NCBI GenBank assembly: GCA_023251555.1
Contig: JAHEYN010000006.1
Location: 1 to 64,000 of the forward strand
Direction of reading: 5' to 3'
Source of the DNA: Bacteroidota bacterium
GTDB taxonomy: Bacteria; Bacteroidota; Bacteroidia; AKYH767-A; JAHEYN01
DNA: 64,000 nucleotides
The translations under genes were made by a program, and so were the position numbers. The notes under the pieces were generated by a model, which worked only from the letters and a program-made list of their open reading frames with translations, ran no database searches and was not told the origin of the DNA. Shown here in pieces: positions 18,693-25,777 of the stretch (the first letter of the stretch is position 1; every line of letters starts with the position of its first letter).

Positions 18693-18890
18693 CTCTCGCT
18701 CTCCGCACTCACTCTGATTTTCGTGGGGCTTAAATGGTATTTTGTCGAACTCTATTTTTTGAAAGAGCTGTTAGCGTTAAACGATAATTCTTAAAAGAAA
18801 AAAGTTTGTGTTTGAGTGTCAGTCCTGAGGAAAAAATCAGAGCGAGGCTGTTCGCTCTCGCTCTCTGCACCCGCTCTGATTTTTTGTGGG
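18693..18890. repeat. Imperfect 35-base direct repeat beside the tRNA gene
   Basis: 18693-18727 and 18855-18890 share CTCTCGCTCT(C)GCAC..CTCTGATTTT..GTGGG with few differences. The second copy runs into the 3' end of the tRNA gene and forms part of its terminator. The first copy ends in GTGGGGCTT, as if a tRNA 3' end had once been there. The 127 bases between the copies carry no gene that I can see. Confidence 0.55.
18832..18885 (-). terminator. Terminator of the tRNA(CAU) gene
   Basis: On the minus strand AAAAAATCAGAGC and GCTCTGATTTTTT are perfect 13-base complements, with a G+C-rich insert that can itself fold (CGCTCTCG / CGAGAGCG type). The hairpin starts one base after the tRNA 3' end and ends in a T-run. 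Confidence 0.75.
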
Positions 18891-18960
18891 CCCACCTGGG
18901 CTCGAACCAGGGACCCACAGATTATGAGTCTGTTGCTCTAACCAGCTGAGCTATGGGCCC
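18887..18960 (-). tRNA. tRNA with anticodon CAU (elongator Met, or Ile2 with lysidine)
   Basis: The gene is 74 nt and the cloverleaf closes fully. The acceptor GGGCCCA/TGGGCCC has discriminator A; the D-stem is GCTC/GAGC, and the anticodon stem ACAGA/TCTGT encloses loop CTCATAA. The variable loop is GGGTC and the T-stem CCTGG/CCAGG encloses TTCGAGC. The anticodon CAU is at 18924-18926 on the complementary strand. The start of the D-loop does not have the initiator A11-U24 layout, so it is not the initiator tRNA. Met and lysidine-modified Ile2 cannot be separated by eye. CCA is not encoded (CAA follows), which is usual in Bacteroidota. Confidence 0.95.
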
Positions 18961-19002
18961 GAAATACACTCCCTATCGGGGATAGGAGAGGGGGCGAAAT
19001 TA

Positions 19003-19011
19003 TATATTTGC
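19003..19011 (+). promoter_or_regulatory. Bacteroidota -7 promoter element for the HAD hydrolase gene
   Basis: TATATTTGC matches TAnnTTTGY exactly, 23 bases upstream of the ATG at 19034. It is the first promoter-like sequence after the divergent tRNA gene. Confidence 0.6.
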
Positions 19012-19033
19012 ACTCAATTAAAAAAGTAGCATC

Positions 19034-19669
19034 ATGATGTTGAGGGGTATCAGAAATATCATCTTTGACCTGGGGGGTGTGATCATCAATATTGACTACC
19101 ACCTCTGTGTCGAAAGTTTTAGAAAAATCGGCATGGAGAATTTCGATTCTCTTTATTCGAAAGCACGCCAGAACGATCTTTTTGACCAGCTTGAAAAGGG
19201 GAGAGTTTTACGGAAAGATTTTTATAATAGGCTCCGGCCTTACCTCAAGAATAACGTGCATGAAGAGGAAATTGAGGCGGCATGGAATGCAATGCTGCTT
19301 GATATTCCCAAAGAAAGATTACTATTTCTTGAAAAGCTGAAGTCCAGGTTCAGGCTGTTTCTCCTCAGCAACACCAACGAGATACACCTGTCTGCCATCA
19401 ATTCATACCTCCGCGCAGAACATAACCTTACAGGACTCTCTCATTTATTTGAGAAGGAATATCTTTCATGCCGGATAGGGATGAGGAAGCCTGACAGAGA
19501 ATTATTTGATTATGTGCTTGCAGACAGCAGTATTTCGGCCGAAGAAACACTATTCATTGATGACTCTCCCCAACATATAGAAGGAGCTGCTCAATCCGGT
19601 ATCCGGTCATACCTGCTGGAGAAAGAAAAAAGTATTAATGAACTCTTAACCCCTGATCTCCTGGCATAA
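19034..19669 (+). CDS. HAD superfamily (subclass IA) hydrolase
   Basis: The protein has 211 residues and contains all four HAD motifs: I, IIFDLGGVI with the nucleophile Asp near residue 12; II, LFLLSNTNEIH; III, the lysine in GMRKPDRELF; and IV, TLFIDDSPQHIEGA. The alpha-helical cap between motifs I and II fits the YihX / alpha-D-glucose-1-phosphate phosphatase-like group, which has a broad range of sugar-phosphate and nucleotide substrates. I cannot assign the substrate. The start could be 19034 or the next codon (both ATG). The gene ends 24 bases inside the convergent methylmalonyl-CoA epimerase gene. Confidence 0.9.
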   Translation: MMLRGIRNIIFDLGGVIINIDYHLCVESFRKIGMENFDSLYSKARQNDLFDQLEKGRVLRKDFYNRLRPYLKNNVHEEEIEAAWNAMLLDIPKERLLFLEKLKSRFRLFLLSNTNEIHLSAINSYLRAEHNLTGLSHLFEKEYLSCRIGMRKPDRELFDYVLADSSISAEETLFIDDSPQHIEGAAQSGIRSYLLEKEKSINELLTPDLLA

Positions 19670-20044
19670 TTCCACCAGTACTCCATTGGCACTTTTCGGG
19701 TGAATAAAAACAACCATTTTGTTATCCGCCCCGGGTCTGGGTTTATCGTATGTAAAAACAAATCCTTCCTGCCGGAGCCTTTGCATTTCTTTATTAATAT
19801 CCGAAACCTCTATTGCTATGTGGTGTATTCCCTCGCCACGCTTTTCAATAAATTTTGCCACGGGGCTTTCTGGAGAGCCAGCTTCAAGGAGCTCAATCTT
19901 GGTATTTCCTGTTTTGTAAAATGCTGTCGTTACGGATTCCGAAGCAACAAATTCTCTTTTATAGGGGACACTCCCGAGCAGTGTGGAAAAAATCTTTTCA
20001 CTCTCATCAATACTTTTAACGGCTACGCCGATATGCTCTATCAT
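19646..20044 (-). CDS. mce: Methylmalonyl-CoA epimerase
   Basis: The protein has 132 residues, the normal length for the VOC-fold epimerase that interconverts (R)- and (S)-methylmalonyl-CoA in propionate/succinate metabolism. It starts MIEHIGVAVKSIDE with the first metal-binding His (residue 4). It keeps IELLEAGS.ESPVAKF, the second His in GEGIHHIAIEV, and the terminal Glu in GVLVELCQE. Its last 24 bases overlap the 3' end of the convergent HAD hydrolase gene. Upstream on the same strand is the terminator of the gene at 20112-20897, so mce probably has its own promoter in the short gap, although I see no clean consensus there. Confidence 0.95.
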   Translation of the reverse strand: MIEHIGVAVKSIDESEKIFSTLLGSVPYKREFVASESVTTAFYKTGNTKIELLEAGSPESPVAKFIEKRGEGIHHIAIEVSDINKEMQRLRQEGFVFTYDKPRPGADNKMVVFIHPKSANGVLVELCQEIRG

Positions 20045-20060
20045 AAATGTTGTATAAATA

Positions 20061-20090
20061 AAAAATCCCGATTAAAGGAACCGGGATTTT
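20061..20090 (-). terminator. Rho-independent terminator after the exported protein gene at 20112
   Basis: On the minus strand AAAATCCCGG and its complement (20082-20090 with 20062-20070) form a 9-base stem followed by TTTTTTATTT. It lies 21 bases after the stop codon. Confidence 0.85.
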
Positions 20091-20111
20091 CAGAAGTCAT
20101 TGCTTCATCTG

Positions 20112-20897
20112 TTACTTCCGTATAAAGTTGTCTGTTTTGTTATCATAGTTAAGGTAATAAGGTCCCTTTGGCATGGAACTGATATCCACCTGGGTGCCTA
20201 CGCCTTTTTTCACAAGATTACCGTACTGGTCAAAAATTTCATACATGGTTTCATCAGAGAAAATCAGGTCTTTGGATGCTTTAACGGGGTAGAAAGTTAC
20301 CTCTTTGGTGGAAGACCTGAACTGTATGGTATTGGAATATTTCGGGCCCCTGTAGTCGGTTTGCTGTATCCTGAATTTGTTTATACCGGAATGATTGTTA
20401 ATCTTCATCGAATAGTTGTTTTCTTCGGCTGTTCCCTTGCCCTGAACCTCTCCGGCTTTAACCCATTTGTTCCAGCGGAATTGTTCTACTACGAACGGCA
20501 GAGAGCCGCTTTCTCCTTTAACGGTAAATTTAATTACCCCTTCCTCAGCCTTAAACGCAACAACCTCAAAAGTGCTGGTAGGCTTAAGATTTTCAGGATT
20601 CAGCACTTTGGGTTTGCAATCATCTTTATGTTTAATGACGACTTTAACCTTATCGCCTATTTTGAGTTTATAAACAGAAAGGTCTATTTCAAAGGCACTC
20701 GATTGTATTTCATCTGTACTCTTCACATCATTAACGAGCACTTCGGTAGCGCAGAAACCCACACCGCTTCCGGCAAACGGGTTCTGGACATAGAGGTTTT
20801 TGCCCTGGTAAACTCCTTCAAGGGTGATGATGCCTCCAAAAGCAGTTCCCTTAAAAAGAATCAGCAGTACAACTAATATATAAGAGAGATTTTTCAT
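20112..20897 (-). CDS. Exported protein of unknown function with a degenerate T9SS-like C-terminus
   Basis: The protein has 261 residues. The signal peptide MKNLSYILVVLLILFKGTAF is followed by a beta-rich domain (ITLEGVYQGKNLYVQNPF, then CATEVLVNDV, two cysteines at about 49 and 94). I know this kind of protein as a conserved uncharacterised Bacteroidota exported protein, but no function. The last 70 residues look like a reduced T9SS type A domain (VTFYPVKASKDL, YEIFDQYGNLVKKG, MPKGPYYLNY, ending NFIRK), but the YPNP motif is replaced by YPVK. Whether T9SS exports it is therefore uncertain. It forms a single-gene unit with a good terminator. Confidence 0.7.
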   Translation of the reverse strand: MKNLSYILVVLLILFKGTAFGGIITLEGVYQGKNLYVQNPFAGSGVGFCATEVLVNDVKSTDEIQSSAFEIDLSVYKLKIGDKVKVVIKHKDDCKPKVLNPENLKPTSTFEVVAFKAEEGVIKFTVKGESGSLPFVVEQFRWNKWVKAGEVQGKGTAEENNYSMKINNHSGINKFRIQQTDYRGPKYSNTIQFRSSTKEVTFYPVKASKDLIFSDETMYEIFDQYGNLVKKGVGTQVDISSMPKGPYYLNYDNKTDNFIRK

Positions 20898-21460
20898 ATA
20901 TCCTGGTTACCTGTATGCAGTAAGTTTAAATTAAAAATTTTTATTGAATGTGCAATATTATAACCTTATTTCAAATATTCAAAATAAAAAATGATTTTTT
21001 TAATATTCCCTTCCTCCGGCAAATGTATAAAGATAAGAGACACAGGCACTTAACTCCCCTTTAAATTGATCGAACTAAGGCGATTTGGCGTATTTGCTAC
21101 TAATGAAGTCGAGGATTATTTCCAAAGTATTCCACCTGTTTCGTCTGTAATGGTATTCTTTCATGTGCTTTTTAGTGCAGTTGAGCCCGGGTTAATTCCA
21201 ATTAATTCAGCACTCTCAATAATTTCTGCGTTTGCGTCTTCAAATAACGGTGAAAAATTATCGTATTGACCGCGGCAAATCTATCACGATTCTCCTCTCC
21301 CAATTCAGGTACCAAGCTAAATGCTTATGCCTATAAAGATCTCTCACAGCTCGGCCCGTGTTGCTATTTTATTGTTGCTTTTTTCGATTAGATAACTTAA
21401 ACTTGCAGCGGATTGGAGGCTGGTTGACCATCTGTATTATCATTAAATATGTTCTGTAAC
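20898..21460. other. 563-bp gap with no intact gene; possible decayed coding remnant
   Basis: The first 130 bases are very A+T-rich leader DNA of the minus-strand gene. Between about 21050 and 21300 the minus strand carries coding-like peptides in shifting frames: one includes YDNFSPLFEDANAEIIESAE followed by LIGINPGSTALKS and a stop, and an overlapping frame gives EYHYRRNRWNTLEIILDF. They look like pieces of a broken gene, but I recognise no family. The plus-strand 67-codon frame at 21066-21269 has no other support. Confidence 0.35.
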
Positions 21461-23185
21461 ATGAAAAACTATCTTTTTACCGGCCTTCTGGCATGCTTAT
21501 GCCTTGTCTTGGGTTGTAAACTGCCAGGGGGAGAGCATCATGCCAAAATCGGGAAAGGCGGGCGTGTTTACGGGGGAACTTTCAGGCTTAGTGAAACGGA
21601 GTATTTTCAGACTTTATATCCTCTTGCAGTTACTGATGCCTTTTCTGCACATATTGTATCTCAAATTTATGCCGGACTGGTTAAACTTAACCCCGAAAAT
21701 CTCTCTGTTATTCCCTGTATTGCCCGGAAATGGGAAGTAGATTCAACCCATACCCAGTACACTTTTCATCTCAGGAAGGGAGTTTTTTTCCATGATAACC
21801 CCTGTTTCCCCCAGGGAAAAGGAAGGGAAATAAAAGCCCGGGATTTTAAATATACTTTCGAACTGGCATGCACCAAATCTCCCGACAATAATAGTTTCCC
21901 TTCTACTTTTAAAGACCGGCTGATGGGAGCCAACAAATACTATGAATCCTCATCTGCAGGGAAGCCTTCCGTTGAACTGACCGGGGTGACTGTCATTGAC
22001 AACTATACCCTGTTGCTATCCCTTGAGAAGCCAAGTGCTACATTCCTGTTTGCGCTTGCCAATCCTGTGCTTTCCGTAATACCAAGGGAAGGTATTGAAA
22101 AATATGGTAACCAGAACAAGGTGGGTGCCGGTCCCTTTATTTATGCGGGGGAGAAAAAATCACCGGACATGGTGCTGCTTAAGCGCAACCCCAATTACTG
22201 GGGGGCAGACGAGTTCGGGAACCAGCTGCCCTATCTCGACTCCGTGGAGTTTTATTTTATGGGCTCTAACCAGAAAGAACTTGCAGAATTCAAGAAAGGC
22301 CGGCTGGATGTTGTCTTCCACCTCCCTTCGGAATCGGTCAAGCAGGTGGTTGCGGAAAATATAAAAGCATTCCGGGACACTCCCGTGCAGTTTATTCTTG
22401 AACGTATCCCGGAAATGTCTACCCAGTATTATGAGTTTATTACTTCAGCCGGTGTTTTCAAAAACAAGAAAGTACGCCAGGCCTTTTGCTATGCAATTGA
22501 CCGTAACAAAATTGTTGAAGAAGTGCTGAAGGGAGAAGGGAGTTCCGGTCTTTATGGCATTACTCCTCCATTGTTCAGCGGGTATGACAACAGCCAGATC
22601 AGGGGCTACTCTTATGACCCTGAAAAAGCAAGAAAACTGCTTGCGGAAGCAGGGTATCCTAACGGGCAGAAGTTGCCCAAAATTACCCTTGAGCTGAACA
22701 GCGGAGGTGCCAGAAACACTTCTGTGGCTCTTGAAGTGCAGAAGCAGCTCAAGGAAAATATAAATGTGAATATAGAGTTTAACATTGTCGGGTTCCCCCA
22801 GAAACTTGAGGATGCAAAATATGCACGCGCTGATATGTTCCGTTCAGCCTGGACCGCAGATTATCCCAGTCCCGAGAATTTCCTCTGGATATTATACGGG
22901 AAAACAGTTCCCTCAAGTATCAGCGAGCCCTCATTCCCCAATGTGTCAAGGTACGTGAACGCTGACTTCGACAAACTTTATGAAAAGGCGGAATATGCGG
23001 CCACTGAGGAAGAAACATACAAATACCTCACCGAAGCCGAGCAAATCGCTATGGAGGACGCTCCCGTCATGGTGCTGTGGTATGACGAGAATTACCGTAT
23101 TCTCCAGTCAAGGGTACAAAACTTTCCTCTAAGCCCCGTGAGGATGTATATAAACCTTGAGTCTGTATATTTCGGACAACACTAA
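21461..23185 (+). CDS. ABC transporter peptide-binding lipoprotein (family 5, OppA/DppA-like)
   Basis: The protein has 574 residues. The ATG at 21461 gives MKNYLFTGLLACLCLVLGCK with lipobox LVLGC (Cys19), so it is a lipoprotein. The sequence then follows the family 5 extracellular solute-binding pattern. It has YGGTFRLSETEYFQTLYP and FHLRKGVFFHD near the start, and GAGPF.Y..(K)KSPDMVLLKRNPNYW in the middle. VRQAFCYAIDRN follows at about residue 345 and YDPEKARKLLAEAGYP at about 390. Members bind oligopeptides or other solutes and pass them to an ABC permease. No permease or ATPase gene is adjacent, so this is an orphan binding protein in this window. No clear promoter was found upstream. Confidence 0.92.
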   Translation: MKNYLFTGLLACLCLVLGCKLPGGEHHAKIGKGGRVYGGTFRLSETEYFQTLYPLAVTDAFSAHIVSQIYAGLVKLNPENLSVIPCIARKWEVDSTHTQYTFHLRKGVFFHDNPCFPQGKGREIKARDFKYTFELACTKSPDNNSFPSTFKDRLMGANKYYESSSAGKPSVELTGVTVIDNYTLLLSLEKPSATFLFALANPVLSVIPREGIEKYGNQNKVGAGPFIYAGEKKSPDMVLLKRNPNYWGADEFGNQLPYLDSVEFYFMGSNQKELAEFKKGRLDVVFHLPSESVKQVVAENIKAFRDTPVQFILERIPEMSTQYYEFITSAGVFKNKKVRQAFCYAIDRNKIVEEVLKGEGSSGLYGITPPLFSGYDNSQIRGYSYDPEKARKLLAEAGYPNGQKLPKITLELNSGGARNTSVALEVQKQLKENINVNIEFNIVGFPQKLEDAKYARADMFRSAWTADYPSPENFLWILYGKTVPSSISEPSFPNVSRYVNADFDKLYEKAEYAATEEETYKYLTEAEQIAMEDAPVMVLWYDENYRILQSRVQNFPLSPVRMYINLESVYFGQH

Positions 23186-23504
23186 AAAGACATTCCTGCC
23201 TTGTCTCCTGTTTTTCCAGGGTACATCGTTTTTTTTCCGGGGATGTAAAGAGAAATAATAATCTGTCAAGTTCATAATAATCAGGAGGAGCAGAAGTCGT
23301 ATTGTAAGCCAAACTCATTGACATTTTAATTTTTAGTTTTCGGCAAATGTTTCTACGGTGTTTTTTAGTAATAGCCACATTGATTAATACTTTTTCAAAT
23401 CATTGATTTTCGCCATTTATATCCGCACATGCCCTGAGGTTTGATTTTAATTATGCGAAGGCCAGAGTCTAACAAGGATAAGAAAATACCGGTGCTGTTT
23501 TGTA
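23186..23504. other. Gap between the solute-binding lipoprotein gene and prs
   Basis: This stretch of about 320 bases holds no open frame with family features, no hairpin with a T-run and no repeat that I can see. Only its final 50 bases, treated separately, look like a promoter. Confidence 0.5.
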
Positions 23505-23537
23505 TTTTGAGTTAGGGGAATTATTTTGTTACTTTGC
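23505..23537 (+). promoter_or_regulatory. Promoter of prs-rplY-pth
   Basis: TTTTG (23505-23509), a 19-base spacer and TTACTTTG (23529-23536, one mismatch to TAnnTTTG) then C. The G of the -7 element is only 16 bases before the ATG at 23552, implying a leader of roughly ten bases. Confidence 0.6.
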
Positions 23538-23551
23538 AACCCCTTAAAAAA

Positions 23552-24502
23552 ATGGCTTCACACGTAAAAATACTCTCAGGATCGGCATCGCGGTACCTTG
23601 CTGAAAAAATTGCGGTTTCTTATGGTGCTGCACTGGGTGATATTACCGTTTCGAAGTTCAGCGACGGGGAGTTCCAGCCTTCTATTGATGAAACGGTGAG
23701 GGGATGTGATGTGTTTGTGATTCAGTCTACCTTTGCTCCTACTGATAACCTTTTTGAACTACTCATGATAATTGACGCCGCCAAGAGGGCGTCAGCCCAT
23801 TACATTACCGCTGTTATTCCGTATTTCGGGTTTTCCAGGCAAGACAGGAAAGATAAGCCACGGGTTCCCATTGCTTCCAAGCTGGTTGCCAATCTCCTGA
23901 TGGCATCCGGGATAACAAGGGTGATGACCATGGATTTGCATGCTCCGCAGATACAGGGCTTTTTTGATGTTCCCGTGGATCATCTTGAGGCCAACTCTAT
24001 TTTTGTTCCATACATTGAAAGCCTGAAACTTCCCAATCTTACCATTGCCGCTCCTGATATGGGGGGTACGCACCGCGCTATCAGCTATGCCAAATATTTT
24101 AATGTGGATATGGTTGTGTGCGATAAGCACCGGAAGCGGGCAAATGAGATAGAAAGCATGACAGTAATAGGTGATGTGGAAGGCAAAGACATCGTTATTA
24201 TTGATGACCTGGTAGATACTGCGGGGACCCTGACCAAAGCTGCGGGCCTGCTCGCAGAAAAAGGAGCTTCCTCAGTCAGGGCTTTCTGTACCCACCCTGT
24301 TCTTTCCGGGCAGGCTTATGAACGGATTGCAAAATCAAAGCTTACCGAACTGGTCGTTTGCGACACCATGCCTGTAAAAAAAGATGCCGCTAAAATTAAA
24401 GTATTGTCTGTCGCAGATCTTTTTGCCAGAGTGATAAAAAGAGTTTATTCATATGAATCAATAAGTCCTTTATTTGTTAACACTAAATCAAAACAGTCAT
24501 GA
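23552..24502 (+). CDS. prs: Ribose-phosphate pyrophosphokinase (PRPP synthase)
   Basis: The protein has 316 residues, the standard length. It makes PRPP from ribose 5-phosphate and ATP for purine, pyrimidine, His and Trp synthesis, in the cytoplasm. The start at 23552 gives MASHVKILSGSASRYLAEKI; a TTG six codons upstream overlaps the promoter and is rejected. It keeps the FSDGE and SRQDRK(D) ATP-binding segments, DLHAPQIQGFFDVPVDHL, and the PRPP loop DIVIIDDLVDTAGTL. The stop codon overlaps the start of rplY (ATGA), so the two are translationally coupled. Confidence 0.98.
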   Translation: MASHVKILSGSASRYLAEKIAVSYGAALGDITVSKFSDGEFQPSIDETVRGCDVFVIQSTFAPTDNLFELLMIIDAAKRASAHYITAVIPYFGFSRQDRKDKPRVPIASKLVANLLMASGITRVMTMDLHAPQIQGFFDVPVDHLEANSIFVPYIESLKLPNLTIAAPDMGGTHRAISYAKYFNVDMVVCDKHRKRANEIESMTVIGDVEGKDIVIIDDLVDTAGTLTKAAGLLAEKGASSVRAFCTHPVLSGQAYERIAKSKLTELVVCDTMPVKKDAAKIKVLSVADLFARVIKRVYSYESISPLFVNTKSKQS

Positions 24503-25182
24503 AGTCCATAGCAATTAACGGGGTGCCAAGAGAATCCCTCGGAAAGAAAAATGCAAAACACCTGAGAACAGCAGGAAATGTTCCATGTCTCCTATACGGT
24601 GGGAAGACTCCTGTTCATTTCACTGCATCCGAAAAGGAATTTAAAAACCTTGTATACACGCCGAATACATACCTGGTGGATCTTTCCATTGGAGGAACAG
24701 CTTACAAAGCGGTAATGCGCGACATACAGTTTCATCCTGTAAGCGAACGGATAGAGCATATTGATTTCTTTGAGATTGTACCAGACCGTCCCGTTGTTGT
24801 GCAGATCCCGGTTAAAATAACAGGTACGGCTATAGGCGTGAGGGAAGGGGGGCAGTTGCTCACCAAGATACGCAAGCTGCGTGTGAAGGCATTGCCTGCC
24901 AGGCTGCCCGACAGTATAGAGGTTAATGTCGAACATCTGCTGTTGAGCAAATCCGTTAAGGTGGGAGACATTAAAATTCCTGACGTAGAGATACTGGATT
25001 CTCCCAATAACATTATCACTGTTGTAAAGAAGGCCCGCGTTATCGTGGAAGAAACGCCTGTGGTGGCAGCGACCGGAGCAGCTCCTGCAGCCGGTGCCGA
25101 GGGTGCGGCTCCAGCCGGTGCTGAGGGTGCAGCTCCAGCTGCTGTTCCTGCAGCGGAAAAGAAAGAGGAGAAGAAAAAGTAA
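24499..25182 (+). CDS. rplY: 50S ribosomal protein L25 (TL5/Ctc type)
   Basis: The protein has 227 residues. It is the long Ctc/TL5 form of L25, which binds the 5S rRNA on the large subunit. The N-terminal 5S-binding domain (residues 1-95) has R(E)SLGKKNAKHLRTAGNVPCLLYG and HIDFFEI. The second beta domain (about 100-185) ends IITVVKKARV. The last 40 residues are a low-complexity Ala/Gly/Pro/Glu tail with near-identical GAEGAAPA units and a KKEEKKK end, common in Bacteroidota L25. It overlaps prs by 4 bases, and pth follows after 12 bases. The prs-rplY-pth order is a classic bacterial arrangement. Confidence 0.96.
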   Translation: MKSIAINGVPRESLGKKNAKHLRTAGNVPCLLYGGKTPVHFTASEKEFKNLVYTPNTYLVDLSIGGTAYKAVMRDIQFHPVSERIEHIDFFEIVPDRPVVVQIPVKITGTAIGVREGGQLLTKIRKLRVKALPARLPDSIEVNVEHLLLSKSVKVGDIKIPDVEILDSPNNIITVVKKARVIVEETPVVAATGAAPAAGAEGAAPAGAEGAAPAAVPAAEKKEEKKK

Positions 25183-25194
25183 CCTTTCATTCCT

Positions 25195-25761
25195 TTGTCA
25201 AAATTCCTTATTGCCGGTCTGGGCAATATTGGCGAAGAGTACGTCAATACGCGGCATAATATCGGTTTTTCAATTCTCGATCATTTTGCCCGCGCTGCCG
25301 GTTCGGCATTTGCTACGGATCGGCTTGCGTCAGTCATGGAAGTGAAACTCAGGGGCAAAATATTTTTCTGCATCAAGCCTTCCACCTATATGAACCTGAG
25401 CGGAAGGGCTGTGAGTTACTGGATGCAGGCAGAACGTATTCCCATACAGCGTTTACTTGTTATTGCTGATGATCTTGCGCTTCCTTTCGGGAAAATACGG
25501 ATACGCAAACAGGGGAGTGACGGGGGGCATAATGGCCTCCGGAGCATTATTGAAACACTGGGATCCGCAAACTTTGCACGCCTTCGCTTCGGGATAGGCG
25601 ATGAATTTGCAAAAGGGAAGCAGTCTGATTACGTACTTGACAAATGGACGGAGAAAGAGATGGCCGATCTCCCTTCAAAAATTGAAACTGCAGCAGAAGC
25701 TATAGGGAGTTTTGCTTTTACGGGTGTTGAAAGGGCGATGAACATGTATAATGCCCGTTAA
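25195..25761 (+). CDS. pth: Peptidyl-tRNA hydrolase with TTG start
   Basis: The protein has 188 residues. It releases peptides from peptidyl-tRNA that drops off ribosomes. There is no ATG at the N-terminus; the frame is closed just upstream by the rplY stop region, and homology requires the first residues SKFLIAGLGN. So translation most likely starts at TTG 25195. Catalytic and tRNA-binding residues are present: Asn in GLGN, His in YVNTRHNIGF, and Asp/Asn in DDLALPFGKIRI and SDGGHNGLRSI. The usual GLGNPG turn reads GLGNIG. It is the last gene of the prs-rplY-pth unit and converges with glyS, 16 bases away. Confidence 0.95.
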   Translation: MSKFLIAGLGNIGEEYVNTRHNIGFSILDHFARAAGSAFATDRLASVMEVKLRGKIFFCIKPSTYMNLSGRAVSYWMQAERIPIQRLLVIADDLALPFGKIRIRKQGSDGGHNGLRSIIETLGSANFARLRFGIGDEFAKGKQSDYVLDKWTEKEMADLPSKIETAAEAIGSFAFTGVERAMNMYNAR

Positions 25762-25777
25762 GCAGGGAGGATAAATT

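Noticed and set aside
20100-20876. Plus-strand open frame of 258 codons opposite the exported protein gene
   Set aside because: The minus-strand gene has a signal peptide, a terminator and domain-like features; the plus frame has none.
21066-21269. 67-codon plus-strand frame in the 563-base gap
   Set aside because: No signal, no family similarity, no promoter; the opposite strand looks more coding-like.
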